A stretch of 64,000 nt of DNA from Microbacterium oleivorans (GCF_013389665.1 NZ_CP058316.1:434001-498000), one strand, 5' to 3'; positions 39,199 through 48,270 are shown, numbered from the stretch's first letter. The notes: generated by a model from the sequence alone, not told the origin. Numbers and translations: made by a program.

Positions 39199-40140
39199 AT
39201 GGCTCAAGCAGTGACATACGCGCGATTCGGCGGCCCCGAGGTCCTCGACCTCACCGAGATCGAGGTGCCGGCACCCGGTGACGGGGAGGTGCGGGTGCGG
39301 GTGACCGCGGTCGGTGTCAATCCGATCGATCACAAGCTCCGTGCCGGCATCCGTCCCTCCGCGACGATCGCGCGGCCGCGACGCGTCGGCAGCGACGGGG
39401 CGGGCGTCGTCGTCGAGGTCGGCGCCGCCGTCGAGGGGTTCCGTGTCGGCGACGAGGTGGTCGCCTTCGGTGCGAGCGGCGTGTACGCGACCGAGATCGT
39501 CGTCACCGTCGAGAAGCTCGCGCCGTTGCCGACCGGCGTCTCCCCCGCCGTCGGCGCGGCGCTGGGGATCCCGGTGGGCACCGCGTACCAGTCGCTGCGC
39601 TCGCTCGACGTCGGCCCGACCGACACCCTGCTCGTGCATGGGGGCTCCGGCGCGGTCGGCGCCGCCGCCATCCAATTCGCGCGCCTGCGCGGCGCCGCGG
39701 TGGTCGCCACCGCGAGCCCGGCACGAGCCGACCGCATCCGCGCTCTGGGCGCCACGCCCGTCGCGTACGGCGAGGGACTCGTCGACCGCGTCCGCGCCGC
39801 CGTCCCGCAGGACATCACCGTCGCCCTCGACTGCGCCGGCACCGATGAGGCCCTGCAGGCATCGCTCGAGCTGGTTTCCGACGGCGACCGCATCGCCACC
39901 ATCGTCCGGGGCGCGGATGCCGCCGGACTCGGCATCCGCGCCTTCTCGGGCGGCAGCCCCGACCCGCTCACCCCGCAGCAGCTCGCCTGGCGGGCCGAGG
40001 CTGTCCCGGTCGTCACCGCGCTGCTCGCCGCCGGCGCCTTCCACGTCGATCTGGGCCCGGAGCTCCCGCTGGCCGAGGCCGCCGAAGCGCATCGCCTCCT
40101 CTCCACCGGCGCCCCCGGCAAGATCATCCTGATCCCCTGA
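39199..40140 (+). CDS. NADP-dependent quinone-oxidoreductase-like protein (MDR family)
   Basis: Medium-chain dehydrogenase/reductase, 313 residues, without the structural or catalytic zinc ligands, hence of the quinone-reductase type. The GroES-like domain (to about 125) contains VGVNPIDHKLRAG and GSDGAGVVVEVG; the Rossmann domain has VHGGSGAVGAAAIQFARLRG for NADP(H). The C terminus ends with HRLLSTGAPGKIILIP, typical of the family. The substrate cannot be told from the sequence. It is monocistronic between hrpA and a large hairpin. Confidence 0.9.
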   Translation: MAQAVTYARFGGPEVLDLTEIEVPAPGDGEVRVRVTAVGVNPIDHKLRAGIRPSATIARPRRVGSDGAGVVVEVGAAVEGFRVGDEVVAFGASGVYATEIVVTVEKLAPLPTGVSPAVGAALGIPVGTAYQSLRSLDVGPTDTLLVHGGSGAVGAAAIQFARLRGAAVVATASPARADRIRALGATPVAYGEGLVDRVRAAVPQDITVALDCAGTDEALQASLELVSDGDRIATIVRGADAAGLGIRAFSGGSPDPLTPQQLAWRAEAVPVVTALLAAGAFHVDLGPELPLAEAAEAHRLLSTGAPGKIILIP

Positions 40141-40169
40141 CCCCGTACCCCGTTCTCAGCACACGCCAA

Positions 40170-40220
40170 GGTGGCGCGAGCACCCGGAACCTCGAGAGAG
40201 TTCCCGGCGCTCGCGCCACC
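40170..40220. terminator. Bidirectional terminator hairpin
   Basis: A 12-bp perfect outer stem (40170-40181 with 40209-40220) and a further inner stem between convergent genes. The GCGAGCAC / GCGCTCGC arms with an A-C mismatch match the hairpin at 15281-15350. Confidence 0.65.
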
Positions 40221-40238
40221 GTGTACGAGTTCCGCGCG

Positions 40239-41471
40239 TCAGTTGCCCGAACGGCGCTTGTTGTAGACGTCGAAGGCCACGGCCAGCAGCAGCACCAGAC
40301 CCTTCACGGCCTGCTGCCACTCGATTCCGATGCCCATGATCGACATGCCGTTGTTGAGCACGCCGATGATGAGGCCACCGATGATCGCGCCGCCGATGGT
40401 GCCGACACCGCCCTGCACCGCCGCGCCGCCGATGAACGCGGCGGAGATCGCCTCGAGCTCGAAGCCGTCACCGGCCTTGGGCCCGGCGAGGTTCAGACGC
40501 GCGGTGAAGATCAGGCCGGCGAGGGCGGCGAGCACGCCCATGTTGACGAACAGCCAGAAGTCGGCACGGCGGGTCTTGATGCCTGAGAGCTCCGCCGCGT
40601 GGCGGTTGCCGCCGATGGCGTAGATGTGACGGCCGAAGACCGTGCGGTTCATCACGACGCCGTAGACGAGCACCAGCACCGCGAGCACGATCAGGGTGAC
40701 CGGGATGCCCTTGTACGAGGCCAGGGCCCAGGTGAACCATCCGATGACGACGGAGATCAGCGCGAGCTTGGCGATGAACCAGACGACCGGCTCGACCTCC
40801 TGGTCGTACTTCTGGCGCCCCGCACGCGTGCGCCACTGCTGCACGATGAGGGCGACGATGCCGAGCGCGCCGATGAGCAGGGTGAACAGGTCTGGATCGG
40901 ACTCCCCGAATATCCCGGCGAGGAACCCGTTGCCCAGCGCTCGGTACTCCGTGGGGAACGAGCCGATGTTGGCGTTGCCCAGCACCACGAGCGCGAGCCC
41001 GCGGAAGATGAGCATGCCGGCGAGGGTCACGATGAACGCGGGTATCCCCACGTAGGCGACCCAGAACCCCTGCCAGGCACCGACCAGCGCCCCGATGAGC
41101 AGCGAGAGGATGATGGCGAGCCACCACGGCATCCCCATCTTCACCGCGAAGACGCCCGAGACGGCTCCGATGAAGGCGGCGACCGAGCCGACCGACAGGT
41201 CGATGTGCCCGGCGATGATGATCATCACCATGCCGATGGCCAGCACCAGGATGTAGCCGTTCTGGACGACGAGGTTCGAGAGGTTCTGCGGGCGGAGCAG
41301 GATGCCGTTGGTGAGAATGGCGAAGAGGGCGACCACCGCGATCAGCGCGATGAAGATGCCGTTCTTGCCGAGGTCGGCGAGGATGTGGGCGAGCCACCGG
41401 GTGAACCGGTTCTCGGTCGGATTGATCCCGCCGCCGGCGGCGGTTTCGGGAACGTTTGCGTTCTGAGACAT
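40239..41471 (-). CDS. Multiple-monosaccharide ABC permease (MmsB/GguB type)
   Basis: Membrane subunit of a ribose/xylose-type sugar importer, 410 residues. About ten helices carry the family blocks IIIAGHIDLSVGSVAAFIGAV, GIPAFIVTLAGMLIFRGLAL and VGTIGGAIIGGLIIGVLNNGM. The length of about 400 residues and the mid-protein insertion place it with GguB/XylH rather than RbsC. It is the last gene of araD-chvE-mmsA-mmsB; the hairpin at 40170-40220 closes the operon. Confidence 0.94.
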   Translation of the reverse strand: MSQNANVPETAAGGGINPTENRFTRWLAHILADLGKNGIFIALIAVVALFAILTNGILLRPQNLSNLVVQNGYILVLAIGMVMIIIAGHIDLSVGSVAAFIGAVSGVFAVKMGMPWWLAIILSLLIGALVGAWQGFWVAYVGIPAFIVTLAGMLIFRGLALVVLGNANIGSFPTEYRALGNGFLAGIFGESDPDLFTLLIGALGIVALIVQQWRTRAGRQKYDQEVEPVVWFIAKLALISVVIGWFTWALASYKGIPVTLIVLAVLVLVYGVVMNRTVFGRHIYAIGGNRHAAELSGIKTRRADFWLFVNMGVLAALAGLIFTARLNLAGPKAGDGFELEAISAAFIGGAAVQGGVGTIGGAIIGGLIIGVLNNGMSIMGIGIEWQQAVKGLVLLLAVAFDVYNKRRSGN

Positions 41472-41493
41472 TCGTGGATCTCCTGCGTCCCCG

Positions 41494-43023
41494 TCAGCGG
41501 GGCTTCTCCATGGTCATGAGTTTGAGGACCGACTCGGGGGTCGCATCGGCGATGGGCATCTCTCCGGTGATGCGTCCCTCCGAGAGGGCGTACACGCGGT
41601 CGGAGATGCCGAGGAGCTCTGGCAGCTCTGACGAGATCACGATGATCCCCTTGCCCGAGGCTGCGAGCTTGTTGATGATCGTGTAGATCTCGTACTTCGC
41701 TCCGACGTCGATCCCACGGGTGGGTTCGTCGAGGATGAGCACCTCGGGATCGGAGTAGATCCACTTCGACAGCACGACCTTCTGCTGGTTGCCGCCGGAG
41801 AGCTTCCCCGTCTTGGCCAGCACCGTGGGCGCCTTGATGTTCATGCTCTTGCGGTACCGGTTCGCGATGGCGAACTCCTCGTTGTCGTCGACGAGGCCGG
41901 ACTTCTCGAGCTTCTTCAGCGACGCCATCGAGATGTTGCGCTTGATGTCCTCGATGAGGTTGAGCCCGTAGGTCTTGCGGTCCTCGGTCGCATAGGCGAG
42001 CCCATTGGCGATGGCCTCCGAGACGGTGCGCGTGCGGATCTCCTTGCCGCGCATGAAGACCTTGCCCGAGATGCGCGTGCCGTAGCTGTGGCCGAACAGG
42101 CTCATCGCGAATTCGGTGCGGCCGGCGCCCATGAGGCCCGCGATGCCGACGATCTCGCCGGCGCGCACGGTGACCGAGACGTCGTCGACCACGACGCGCG
42201 TCGGGTCCTGCGGGTGATGCGCCGTCCAGTTCTCCACGCGCAGCAGCTCCTCGCCCAGCTGCGGCTCGTGATCGGGATAGCGGTGCTCGAGGTCGCGTCC
42301 CACCATGTCCTTGATGATGCGGTCCTCGGTCACGTCGTTCTTCGAGATCGTCTCGATCGTCTTGCCGTCGCGGATGACCGTGACGGTGTCGGCGACCTTT
42401 TTGATCTCGTTCAGCTTGTGGCTGATGATGATCGACGTGATCCCCTGCTCGCGCAGGCTCAGGATCAGATCGAGCAGGTGATCGGAGTCCTCGTCGTTCA
42501 GGGCCGCGGTCGGCTCGTCGAGGATGAGGAGCTTGACCTCCTTCGACAGCGCCTTGGCGATCTCGACGAGCTGCTGCTTTCCGACGCCGATCTGATTGAC
42601 CTTCGTCGTCGGGTTCTCCTTGAGGCCGACACGGCGCAGCAGCTCGGCCGCGGCGAAGTTCGTCTTGTTCCAGTCGATGAGGCCGCCGGGACCCGTGCGC
42701 TCGTTGTTGAGGAAGATGTTCTCGGCGATCGAGAGGTATGGGCTCAGCGCCAGTTCCTGATGGATGATGACGATGCCGCGCGCCTCGCTGTCGCGAAGGT
42801 TCTTGAACTCGACGGTGTCACCGGCGTAGACGATCTCGCCGTCGTAGGTGCCGTGCGGGTAAACACCCGACAGCACCTTCATGAGAGTCGACTTCCCCGC
42901 GCCGTTCTCGCCGCAGATCGCATGGATCTCACCGCGCTCGACGGCGAGGTTCACGTTCGAGAGCGCCTTGACGCCGGGGAATGTCTTGGTGATTCCGCGC
43001 ATCTCGAGGATGGTTTCGCTCAC
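41494..43023 (-). CDS. Multiple-monosaccharide ABC ATPase (MmsA/GguA type)
   Basis: Double ATP-binding cassette protein, 509 residues. Cassette one has Walker [10 protein letters not shown] and Walker [12 protein letters not shown]; cassette two has the degenerate GLMGAGRTE and intact [14 protein letters not shown] plus [16 protein letters not shown], as usual for sugar ATPases of the AraG/XylG group. The GTG start at 43023 gives the conserved [20 protein letters not shown] beginning; GGAG lies 6 nt upstream. It energises the ChvE-type binder and MmsB-type permease on either side. Confidence 0.95.
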   Translation of the reverse strand: MSETILEMRGITKTFPGVKALSNVNLAVERGEIHAICGENGAGKSTLMKVLSGVYPHGTYDGEIVYAGDTVEFKNLRDSEARGIVIIHQELALSPYLSIAENIFLNNERTGPGGLIDWNKTNFAAAELLRRVGLKENPTTKVNQIGVGKQQLVEIAKALSKEVKLLILDEPTAALNDEDSDHLLDLILSLREQGITSIIISHKLNEIKKVADTVTVIRDGKTIETISKNDVTEDRIIKDMVGRDLEHRYPDHEPQLGEELLRVENWTAHHPQDPTRVVVDDVSVTVRAGEIVGIAGLMGAGRTEFAMSLFGHSYGTRISGKVFMRGKEIRTRTVSEAIANGLAYATEDRKTYGLNLIEDIKRNISMASLKKLEKSGLVDDNEEFAIANRYRKSMNIKAPTVLAKTGKLSGGNQQKVVLSKWIYSDPEVLILDEPTRGIDVGAKYEIYTIINKLAASGKGIIVISSELPELLGISDRVYALSEGRITGEMPIADATPESVLKLMTMEKPR

Positions 43024-43059
43024 GTCTCCGACTTCCTTGTGGGGTGGATGGTGTTCGGT

Positions 43060-43092
43060 GCGGCGGCGGGGGCTGCGTGCCCCCGCCGCCGC
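43060..43092 (-). terminator. Intercistronic hairpin after the sugar-binding gene
   Basis: Perfect 14-bp GC stem (43060-43073 with 43079-43092) and 5-nt loop between the binder and ATPase genes. It mirrors the hairpin at 10161-10190 in the other importer and probably raises binder mRNA over that of the membrane subunits. Confidence 0.65.
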
Positions 43093-43117
43093 GATGATGG
43101 TCGACGGATGCCGCGGC

Positions 43118-44248
43118 TCAGAGGCCGAGCTCGGCTGCCGTCCAGTAGCCGGTGTCGACCAGGGCCGACTCCACGTTGTCCTTGACGACCGGGACCGGCG
43201 AGAGGAGGTACGAGGGAACAACCTTCACGTCGTTGTCGTACGTCTCGGTGTCGTTGATCTCCGGCTCTTCACCGTTGAGCGCGGCGACGGCCATGTCGGC
43301 CGCGACCTTGGCGAGCTCGCGGGTGTCCTTGAAGATCGTGGCGTACTGCTCGTCCGCGAGGATCGCCTTGACCGAGTCCACCTCGGCGTCCTGGCCCGAG
43401 ATGATCGGCCACTCGTCGCCGACGGAGTACCCGGCGCCCTCGAGCGCCGAGATGATGCCACGCGAGATGCCGTCGTACGGCGAGAGGATCGCGTCGACCT
43501 GCGTGCCGTCGGAGTAGTTGGCCGTGAGGATGTCCTCCATGCGGCTCTGGGCGGTCTCGCCGTCCCAGCGCAGCGTCGCGGCCTGCTCGATGTCGGTCTG
43601 GCCCGACTTGACCACGAGGGTGCCGTCGTCGATCAGCGGCTCGAGGACGTCCATCGCTCCGTTGAAGAAGAAGAACGCGTTGTTGTCGTCGAGCGAGCCC
43701 GCGAACAGCTCGATGTTGAACGGTCCGGCCGGCGCTCCGTCGGTCGGGTTGCCCTCGAGATCGGTGAGGCCGAGCCCGTTGAGGAGCGTCCAGGCCTGCT
43801 GCTGTCCGACCAGGAAGTTGTCGAACGTCGCGTAGTAGTCGACGTTCTCGGTGCCGACGATCAGCCGGTCGTAGGCGATGACGGGGATGTCGGCGTCTGC
43901 GGCGTTCTGCAGCGCCTCCGTCAGCGTCGTGCCGTCGATCGAGGCCACGATGAGCGCTTCGGCGCCCTTGGTGATCATGTTCTCGATCTGGTTGACCTGG
44001 GTGGGGATGTCGTCCTCGGCGTACTGCAGGTCGACGGTGTAGCCCTGGTCCTCGAGAGCCTTCTTGACGGCGTCGCCGTCCTGGATCCAGCGCTCCGAGC
44101 TCTTCGTCGGCATCGCGACGCCGATGAGACCGCCGCCGCCCTCACCGCCGTCTCCGGAGCCTCCGCCGGAATCGCCGGCGCAGCCGGAGAGCGTGATCGC
44201 GCCGACGGCGAGCGTCGCCGCGGCGAACAGGAACTTCTTGCTGTTCAC
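43118..44248 (-). CDS. chvE: Multiple-sugar-binding lipoprotein (ChvE type)
   Basis: Periplasmic-binding-protein fold lipoprotein, 376 residues, with lipobox ITLSGC (C23) and a Gly/Ser-rich tether. The core [40 protein letters not shown] and [10 protein letters not shown] are typical of ChvE/GguE-type binders of arabinose, galactose, xylose or glucose. It follows araD by 62 bp in which I see no separate promoter, and precedes the ATPase gene. AraD next door points to arabinose or a related pentose as the main substrate (inference). Confidence 0.94.
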   Translation of the reverse strand: MNSKKFLFAAATLAVGAITLSGCAGDSGGGSGDGGEGGGGLIGVAMPTKSSERWIQDGDAVKKALEDQGYTVDLQYAEDDIPTQVNQIENMITKGAEALIVASIDGTTLTEALQNAADADIPVIAYDRLIVGTENVDYYATFDNFLVGQQQAWTLLNGLGLTDLEGNPTDGAPAGPFNIELFAGSLDDNNAFFFFNGAMDVLEPLIDDGTLVVKSGQTDIEQAATLRWDGETAQSRMEDILTANYSDGTQVDAILSPYDGISRGIISALEGAGYSVGDEWPIISGQDAEVDSVKAILADEQYATIFKDTRELAKVAADMAVAALNGEEPEINDTETYDNDVKVVPSYLLSPVPVVKDNVESALVDTGYWTAAELGL

Positions 44249-44310
44249 TGTGTGTCCTTTCCAGTGACTTCACTGTCTTGGTGGGAAATGGTGACCGCGC
44301 CCGGAAGGGG

Positions 44311-45045
44311 CTACCGGCGGTCGTCGGTGGTCTGTCCGTAAACGTTCTGATACCGGTCGTACAACGCGTCGATCGACTCCTGCGGGATCGGAACGAGATC
44401 CCCGGCCTGCCGCGCGATGTGCACCGTGCGGGCGACGTCCTCGACCATCACCGCAGCCTTGACCGCATCCTTCGCCGTGGCCCCGATCGTGAACGGCCCG
44501 TGATTCTGCATCAACACCGCCCGAGACCGATGACCCCGAAGCGTGTCCACGATCCCCCGACCGATCGAGTCATCCCCGATGACCGCGAACGGACCCACCG
44601 GAACCGGACCCCCGAACTCATCCGCCATCGCCGTGATCACACACGGGATCTCCTCACCCCGCGCCGCCCACGCCACCGCATACGTCGAATGCGTGTGCAC
44701 CACACCACCCACCTCGGGCATGTTCCGATACACATACGCATGAGCCGCAGTATCACTCGACGGCGACCGATCACTACCCGGCGTACCCGCCACCACGACG
44801 CCATCCAGATCGCACACGATCATGTTCTCCGGAGCCAACTCGTCATACGACACCCCCGACGGCTTGATCACGAACAGATCAGCCCCCGGCACACGCCCCG
44901 ACACGTTCCCGCCGGTCCACACCACCAGCCCATAACGCACCAGCTCCGCATGCAACGACGCCACCTCGGCCCGAACCCGCGCCACCGCGACTTCGGCCTT
45001 GACGCCGTCGACATACTCGCTGCTGATCGCTGCGTTGCGTGCCAC
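44311..45045 (-). CDS. araD: L-ribulose-5-phosphate 4-epimerase AraD
   Basis: Class II aldolase-fold zinc enzyme, 244 residues, converting L-ribulose-5-phosphate to D-xylulose-5-phosphate. Motifs: TGGNVSGRVPG, IKPSGVSYDEL, the zinc ligands in HTHSTYAVAW, and MQNHGPFTIG. The GTG at 45045 is chosen because AAGGAG lies 7 nt upstream and a promoter/operator is at 45101-45153; a longer frame to 45153 would overlap both. Codon use is unlike its neighbours: GGT, CGG, GTG, GCG, TAT and CAT predominate where they use GGC, CGC, GTC and GCC. That suggests transfer from another strain or lineage. No araA or araB is in the window. Confidence 0.93.
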   Translation of the reverse strand: MARNAAISSEYVDGVKAEVAVARVRAEVASLHAELVRYGLVVWTGGNVSGRVPGADLFVIKPSGVSYDELAPENMIVCDLDGVVVAGTPGSDRSPSSDTAAHAYVYRNMPEVGGVVHTHSTYAVAWAARGEEIPCVITAMADEFGGPVPVGPFAVIGDDSIGRGIVDTLRGHRSRAVLMQNHGPFTIGATAKDAVKAAVMVEDVARTVHIARQAGDLVPIPQESIDALYDRYQNVYGQTTDDRR

Positions 45046-45100
45046 TCGAGTGCTCCTTCGCCCCGCCACCATCGGCCGGGCCTCGATCGCGTGATGGTCG

Positions 45101-45153
45101 ATGTGACCGTTCACATTGCGACAATATAGCCACGCTTCGAACCGAGGTGTCAA
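45101..45153 (-). promoter_or_regulatory. araD promoter with LacI-type operator
   Basis: On the minus strand TTGACA (45153-45148) and TATATT (45128-45123) form a consensus-like promoter with a 19-bp spacer. The imperfect palindrome ATGTGACCGTTCACAT (45101-45116) covers the expected start of transcription, ideal for repression by the LacI protein encoded just upstream. Confidence 0.75.
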
Positions 45154-45184
45154 CTCCCGGCGTGTCTCGGATCGATAACGGGCC

Positions 45185-46192
45185 TCAGCGACGCGGTCCG
45201 GTGGATGAGCGCACGACGAGCTCGGGCACCAGCATGGGCGCCTCCGCGGCGCCCTCGCCCTGACCCAGCAGCAGATCCACGCACCGCCGACCGATCTCCG
45301 TGAAGTCCTGGCGGACCGTCGTCAGCGGGGGCCAGAAGTGCGCGGCCTCGGGGATGTCGTCGAAACCGATGATGCTGATGTCGCGCGGAGCGTCGAGTCC
45401 CTCGTCGCGGATGGCGTGCAGCAGCCCGAGGGCCATCTGGTCGTTCGAGGAGAAGATCGCGGTGAAGTCACGGACGCGCAGCAACTCGCGTCCCGCGTAG
45501 TAGCCGAACTCCGCCGTCCAGTCCCCCAGGACCGGCGCGGTCGTGGGGATGTCCCAGTCGCTCATCTCCTCGAGGAACCCCCGCATGCGCGCCTCGGCCT
45601 CGATCCAGTCCTGGGGACCGGCGATGTGGTAGATCGAGCGGTGCCCCAGCTCGATGAGGTGCCGTGTCGCGGCGCGGGCGCCGGAGATCTGGTCGACCGA
45701 CAGCGCGTGCCCCGGGTCGACCTCGGTCGATTGGAGGGTCACGTACGGGATGCCGATCGGCTGGGCGGCGAGGGCTCGGAAGACCCGCACCTGCGGAGCG
45801 ATGACGACGAGCCCTTCGACGGCCTGCGCGACGAGGTGCGCCAGCCCCGCTTGGATCGAGCTCGGCTCCGCGGCGTCGACGTTCGCCGTCGACACCCAGT
45901 AGCCCCGCTCCCGCGCCGCGGCCTCGATCGCGGCGATCGAGGATGCCGGTCCGTACTGCGTGGCCGACGAGGTCAGCACCCCGATCGTGTGCGATCGGCT
46001 GGTCACGAGGGCCCGCGCCGCGCGGTTGGGGCTGTAGTCCAGCTCGGCCATGACGGCGAGCACGCGCTCTTTGGTCTCGGCCCGGATGCTGGCATGGTTG
46101 TTCAGCACGCGTGAGACGGTCTGATGCGACACTCCAGCAAGACGCGCGACGTCGCGGATGCTGGGGCGACGGCCCGCGGCGTCCTCGCTCAT
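45185..46192 (-). CDS. LacI-family repressor of the araD/sugar ABC operon
   Basis: LacI/GalR-type regulator, 335 residues from ATG 46192, which has GAGGAG two nt ahead. The helix-turn-helix reads PSIRDVARLAGVSHQTVSRVLNNH, followed by the hinge YSPNRAARALVTSRSH and a sensor domain ending LTTVRQDFTEIGRRCVDLLL. It lies directly upstream of araD on the same strand. Matching operator-like palindromes lie before araD (45101-45116) and before this gene (46208-46223), so it probably controls both. The inducer is likely a sugar imported by the ChvE system (inference). Confidence 0.9.
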   Translation of the reverse strand: MSEDAAGRRPSIRDVARLAGVSHQTVSRVLNNHASIRAETKERVLAVMAELDYSPNRAARALVTSRSHTIGVLTSSATQYGPASSIAAIEAAARERGYWVSTANVDAAEPSSIQAGLAHLVAQAVEGLVVIAPQVRVFRALAAQPIGIPYVTLQSTEVDPGHALSVDQISGARAATRHLIELGHRSIYHIAGPQDWIEAEARMRGFLEEMSDWDIPTTAPVLGDWTAEFGYYAGRELLRVRDFTAIFSSNDQMALGLLHAIRDEGLDAPRDISIIGFDDIPEAAHFWPPLTTVRQDFTEIGRRCVDLLLGQGEGAAEAPMLVPELVVRSSTGPRR

Positions 46193-46207
46193 GGCTCCTC
46201 CGGATCG

Positions 46208-46223
46208 ATGCGCACGTTCACAT
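46208..46223. promoter_or_regulatory. Second copy of the araD-type operator
   Basis: ATGCGCACGTTCACAT shares its right half GTTCACAT with the araD operator and matches 6 of 8 palindromic positions. It is 16 bp from the repressor start, consistent with autoregulation. Confidence 0.5.
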
Positions 46224-46274
46224 CGACTGAAGCCATTATGCACCGGCAGCTCCCGAAAGTACCCGCATCGTCGA

Positions 46275-46287
46275 TGTGACAGTCACA
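46275..46287. promoter_or_regulatory. TGTGACAGTCACA palindrome
   Basis: Perfect 6-1-6 palindrome in the divergent region between the LacI gene and the small hypothetical gene; another GATGTGACAG half-site lies near 46314-46323. A regulator site is likely, its owner unknown. Confidence 0.45.
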
Positions 46288-46355
46288 CACCCGTCCTGCC
46301 GCCGCAGGTGCCGCGATGTGACAGCCCGCCGCTGCGTCACAACCCGACGGCGCCC

Positions 46356-46361
46356 TATGCT
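46356..46361 (+). promoter_or_regulatory. Leaderless-type -10 box of the 177-residue gene
   Basis: TATGCT followed by 6 nt and ATG 46368; no ribosome site. Confidence 0.55.
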
Positions 46362-46367
46362 GACCCC

Positions 46368-46901
46368 ATGTCGGATGTCGCCCGCTTCCTGCCGCTCAGC
46401 CAGCGCACCGCAGACGGACCGGCCGACATCCTCGACCGCCGCGCGCAGCTGGCGGGCATCGTCGACCTCGTGGCGACCGCGCTTGCGGACACCGCGGCCC
46501 CGGAGGCCGAGATCGGCGTCGAGGCGTTCCTCCGAGATGCCGGCCTGACGTCCGCCGTGCCGGATGGCGGCACGGCGGATCTGGGCAGCCTGTCCGCTTC
46601 CCTCAGATCCGGGGGCCGGCGGACGGCGAAGCAGGTGGTGGCGGCTGCTCGGGCGTACCTGCGGCTGCCCGTGGCGGACCGGCCGCCGCTTCCCGCCGCA
46701 ATCGCCGGTGCCGTCGCCTTCGCCGCCTCATCGTCGGCGACGAGCGACCGGCGCGCAGCGATCGCCGGCCACACGGTGCGCGCCAGCGACGCCGCCTGGT
46801 CGTTCGGCCGCGGACCCGATCTCATCGCCACCGGCGACGAGATCGTCGCTTTCCTGACCGGTGTCTCCGACCAGCCGCCGCGGAGGCCGCGGTTCAGCTG
46901 A
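46368..46901 (+). CDS. Hypothetical protein, 177 residues
   Basis: I do not recognise the family. The protein is Ala-rich and helical, has no signal peptide or membrane helix, and begins SDVARFLPLSQRTADGPADIL. A central GGRRTAKQVVAAARAYLRL segment is basic. The reading frame is supported by GC-skewed third positions and by the leaderless promoter exactly 6 nt before the ATG. Palindromic TGTGAC elements lie upstream, so it may be regulated together with, or by, the neighbouring LacI repressor. Its last 8 bp overlap the convergent M20 peptidase gene. Confidence 0.7.
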   Translation: MSDVARFLPLSQRTADGPADILDRRAQLAGIVDLVATALADTAAPEAEIGVEAFLRDAGLTSAVPDGGTADLGSLSASLRSGGRRTAKQVVAAARAYLRLPVADRPPLPAAIAGAVAFAASSSATSDRRAAIAGHTVRASDAAWSFGRGPDLIATGDEIVAFLTGVSDQPPRRPRFS

Positions 46902-48225
46902 GTCGGAGCAGATCCCGGTAGAACGCGATTCCCCGCAGCCAGACGTCGACCCGGATGCGCTCGTCGTGGGCATGCAGCGCCTCGCGTTCGGATGCCGTCA
47001 GGCGGAACGGAGCGAACCGGTAGACGTGCCCGCTGATGGCGGTGAACCACCGACTGTCGCTCGCGCCGAGCTGCAGATAAGGCGTGGGGACGACCTCCTC
47101 GCCGAGCGCGCTCGCCACGGCGCGGGCGACGCGGCGCCAGGGCTCACCGCGCCAGGGCGACACCGGCGAGGGGTCCGAGGCGTTGTGCACCTCGACCTCG
47201 ATGCCCGGGTCGCCGATGACAGCGCGCACCCGATCGGCGACGCCGCCGACGGTGTCGCCGATCAGCAGCCGCACGTTCACGGACGCGCGGGCGGTGGTGG
47301 CCAGGACGTTCTCGCCGTCCGCCCCGTGCAGCTCCGTGACCACGGCGGTCGTGCGCACGAGGGCGTTCGTCTCCGGGCCGAAACGCGGCAGCACTCGCGC
47401 GAGCAGCATCCCAGTGAGGCGGATGTGGCGGAACAGCGTACGGAAGGGCTCCCGTGCGTGCGGTGCGAGGGTGCGGAACATCGCGCGCACGGGCGGACTG
47501 AGGCGAACCGGGAACGGGCGGTGCTGGAGCCGGTCGATCGCACGGGCGAGCCGCGCGGTGGCGGGTCGTCCCGGCGGTGTCGAAGCGTGGCCGCCCGCCT
47601 CGCGCGCGGTCAGGCGCAGGGTCGCGATCCCGCGCTCGGCCACCCCGATCATCGCCGTCTCGGCGTCGACGCCGGGCACGGCCTGCTCGACCACAGCGCC
47701 GCCCTCGTCCAGGACGAGCGCCGGACGCACCCCCCGCGCGCGCAGGACCTGAACGATCGCCGGCGCTCCTGTCCCGGCCACCTCCTCGTCGTGGCCGAAA
47801 GCGAGGTACACGTCGCGTGCCGGCACGTACCCCTCGGCCAGCAACGACTCGACCGCCTCGACGATGGCGACGAGGGCGCCCTTGTCGTCGATCGCCCCGC
47901 GCGCATGGATGGTGGCTTCGTCGCCCTCCCCCGTCAGCACGGCGCCGAACGGCGGATGCATCCACTCGTCCGGCACGACCGGGACGACGTCGTAGTGCGC
48001 CATGAGCACGAGCGGGTCCCCCGAGGCGGCGCCCGGCCAGCGGAAGAGCATCGCGTGCTCGGCGACGAGTTCGCGCTCGAGGGCCGCGTGGACGCGGGGG
48101 TAGGAGCGCTCGAGGGTCGCGCGGAACAGGTCGAAGGCCTCGCCGTCGACCTGCGCCGGATCGGACCGCGAGACGGTCGGGATGCGCAGGAGCTCGCGGA
48201 AGCGTTCGACGGCGGCGGTGTCCAC
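46894..48225 (-). CDS. M20-family metallopeptidase
   Basis: Di-zinc peptidase/deacylase of the M20/ArgE/CPG2 family, 443 residues, cytoplasmic. Metal and catalytic motifs are VLMAHYDVVPV, ARGAIDDKGALVAIVEAVE, AFGHDEEVAGTG and VLDEGGAV; the dimerisation domain contains AGGHASTPPG. Proteins of this size with EWMHPPFGA are usually annotated as carboxypeptidase PM20D1-like. The substrate (peptide, N-acyl amino acid) cannot be read. The GTG start is supported by TAGGCT exactly 6 nt upstream on the minus strand (48237-48232). Confidence 0.93.
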   Translation of the reverse strand: MDTAAVERFRELLRIPTVSRSDPAQVDGEAFDLFRATLERSYPRVHAALERELVAEHAMLFRWPGAASGDPLVLMAHYDVVPVVPDEWMHPPFGAVLTGEGDEATIHARGAIDDKGALVAIVEAVESLLAEGYVPARDVYLAFGHDEEVAGTGAPAIVQVLRARGVRPALVLDEGGAVVEQAVPGVDAETAMIGVAERGIATLRLTAREAGGHASTPPGRPATARLARAIDRLQHRPFPVRLSPPVRAMFRTLAPHAREPFRTLFRHIRLTGMLLARVLPRFGPETNALVRTTAVVTELHGADGENVLATTARASVNVRLLIGDTVGGVADRVRAVIGDPGIEVEVHNASDPSPVSPWRGEPWRRVARAVASALGEEVVPTPYLQLGASDSRWFTAISGHVYRFAPFRLTASEREALHAHDERIRVDVWLRGIAFYRDLLRLS

Positions 48226-48231
48226 CCCGCG

Positions 48232-48237
48232 AGCCTA
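48232..48237 (-). promoter_or_regulatory. Leaderless-type -10 box of the M20 gene
   Basis: TAGGCT on the minus strand, 6 nt from GTG 48225. Confidence 0.55.
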
Positions 48238-48264
48238 CGCCGCCCGTCCCGGCCCGCCCCTGGC

Positions 48265-48270
48265 TAGGCT
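48265..48270 (+). promoter_or_regulatory. Leaderless-type -10 box of the Gfo/Idh gene
   Basis: TAGGCT, 6 nt before ATG 48277; the divergent M20 gene has the same element 27 bp to the left. Confidence 0.55.

Noticed and set aside
44311..45153. Longer AraD starting at 45153
   Set aside because: The extension covers the operator and -10/-35 elements; the GTG at 45045 has a good ribosome site.
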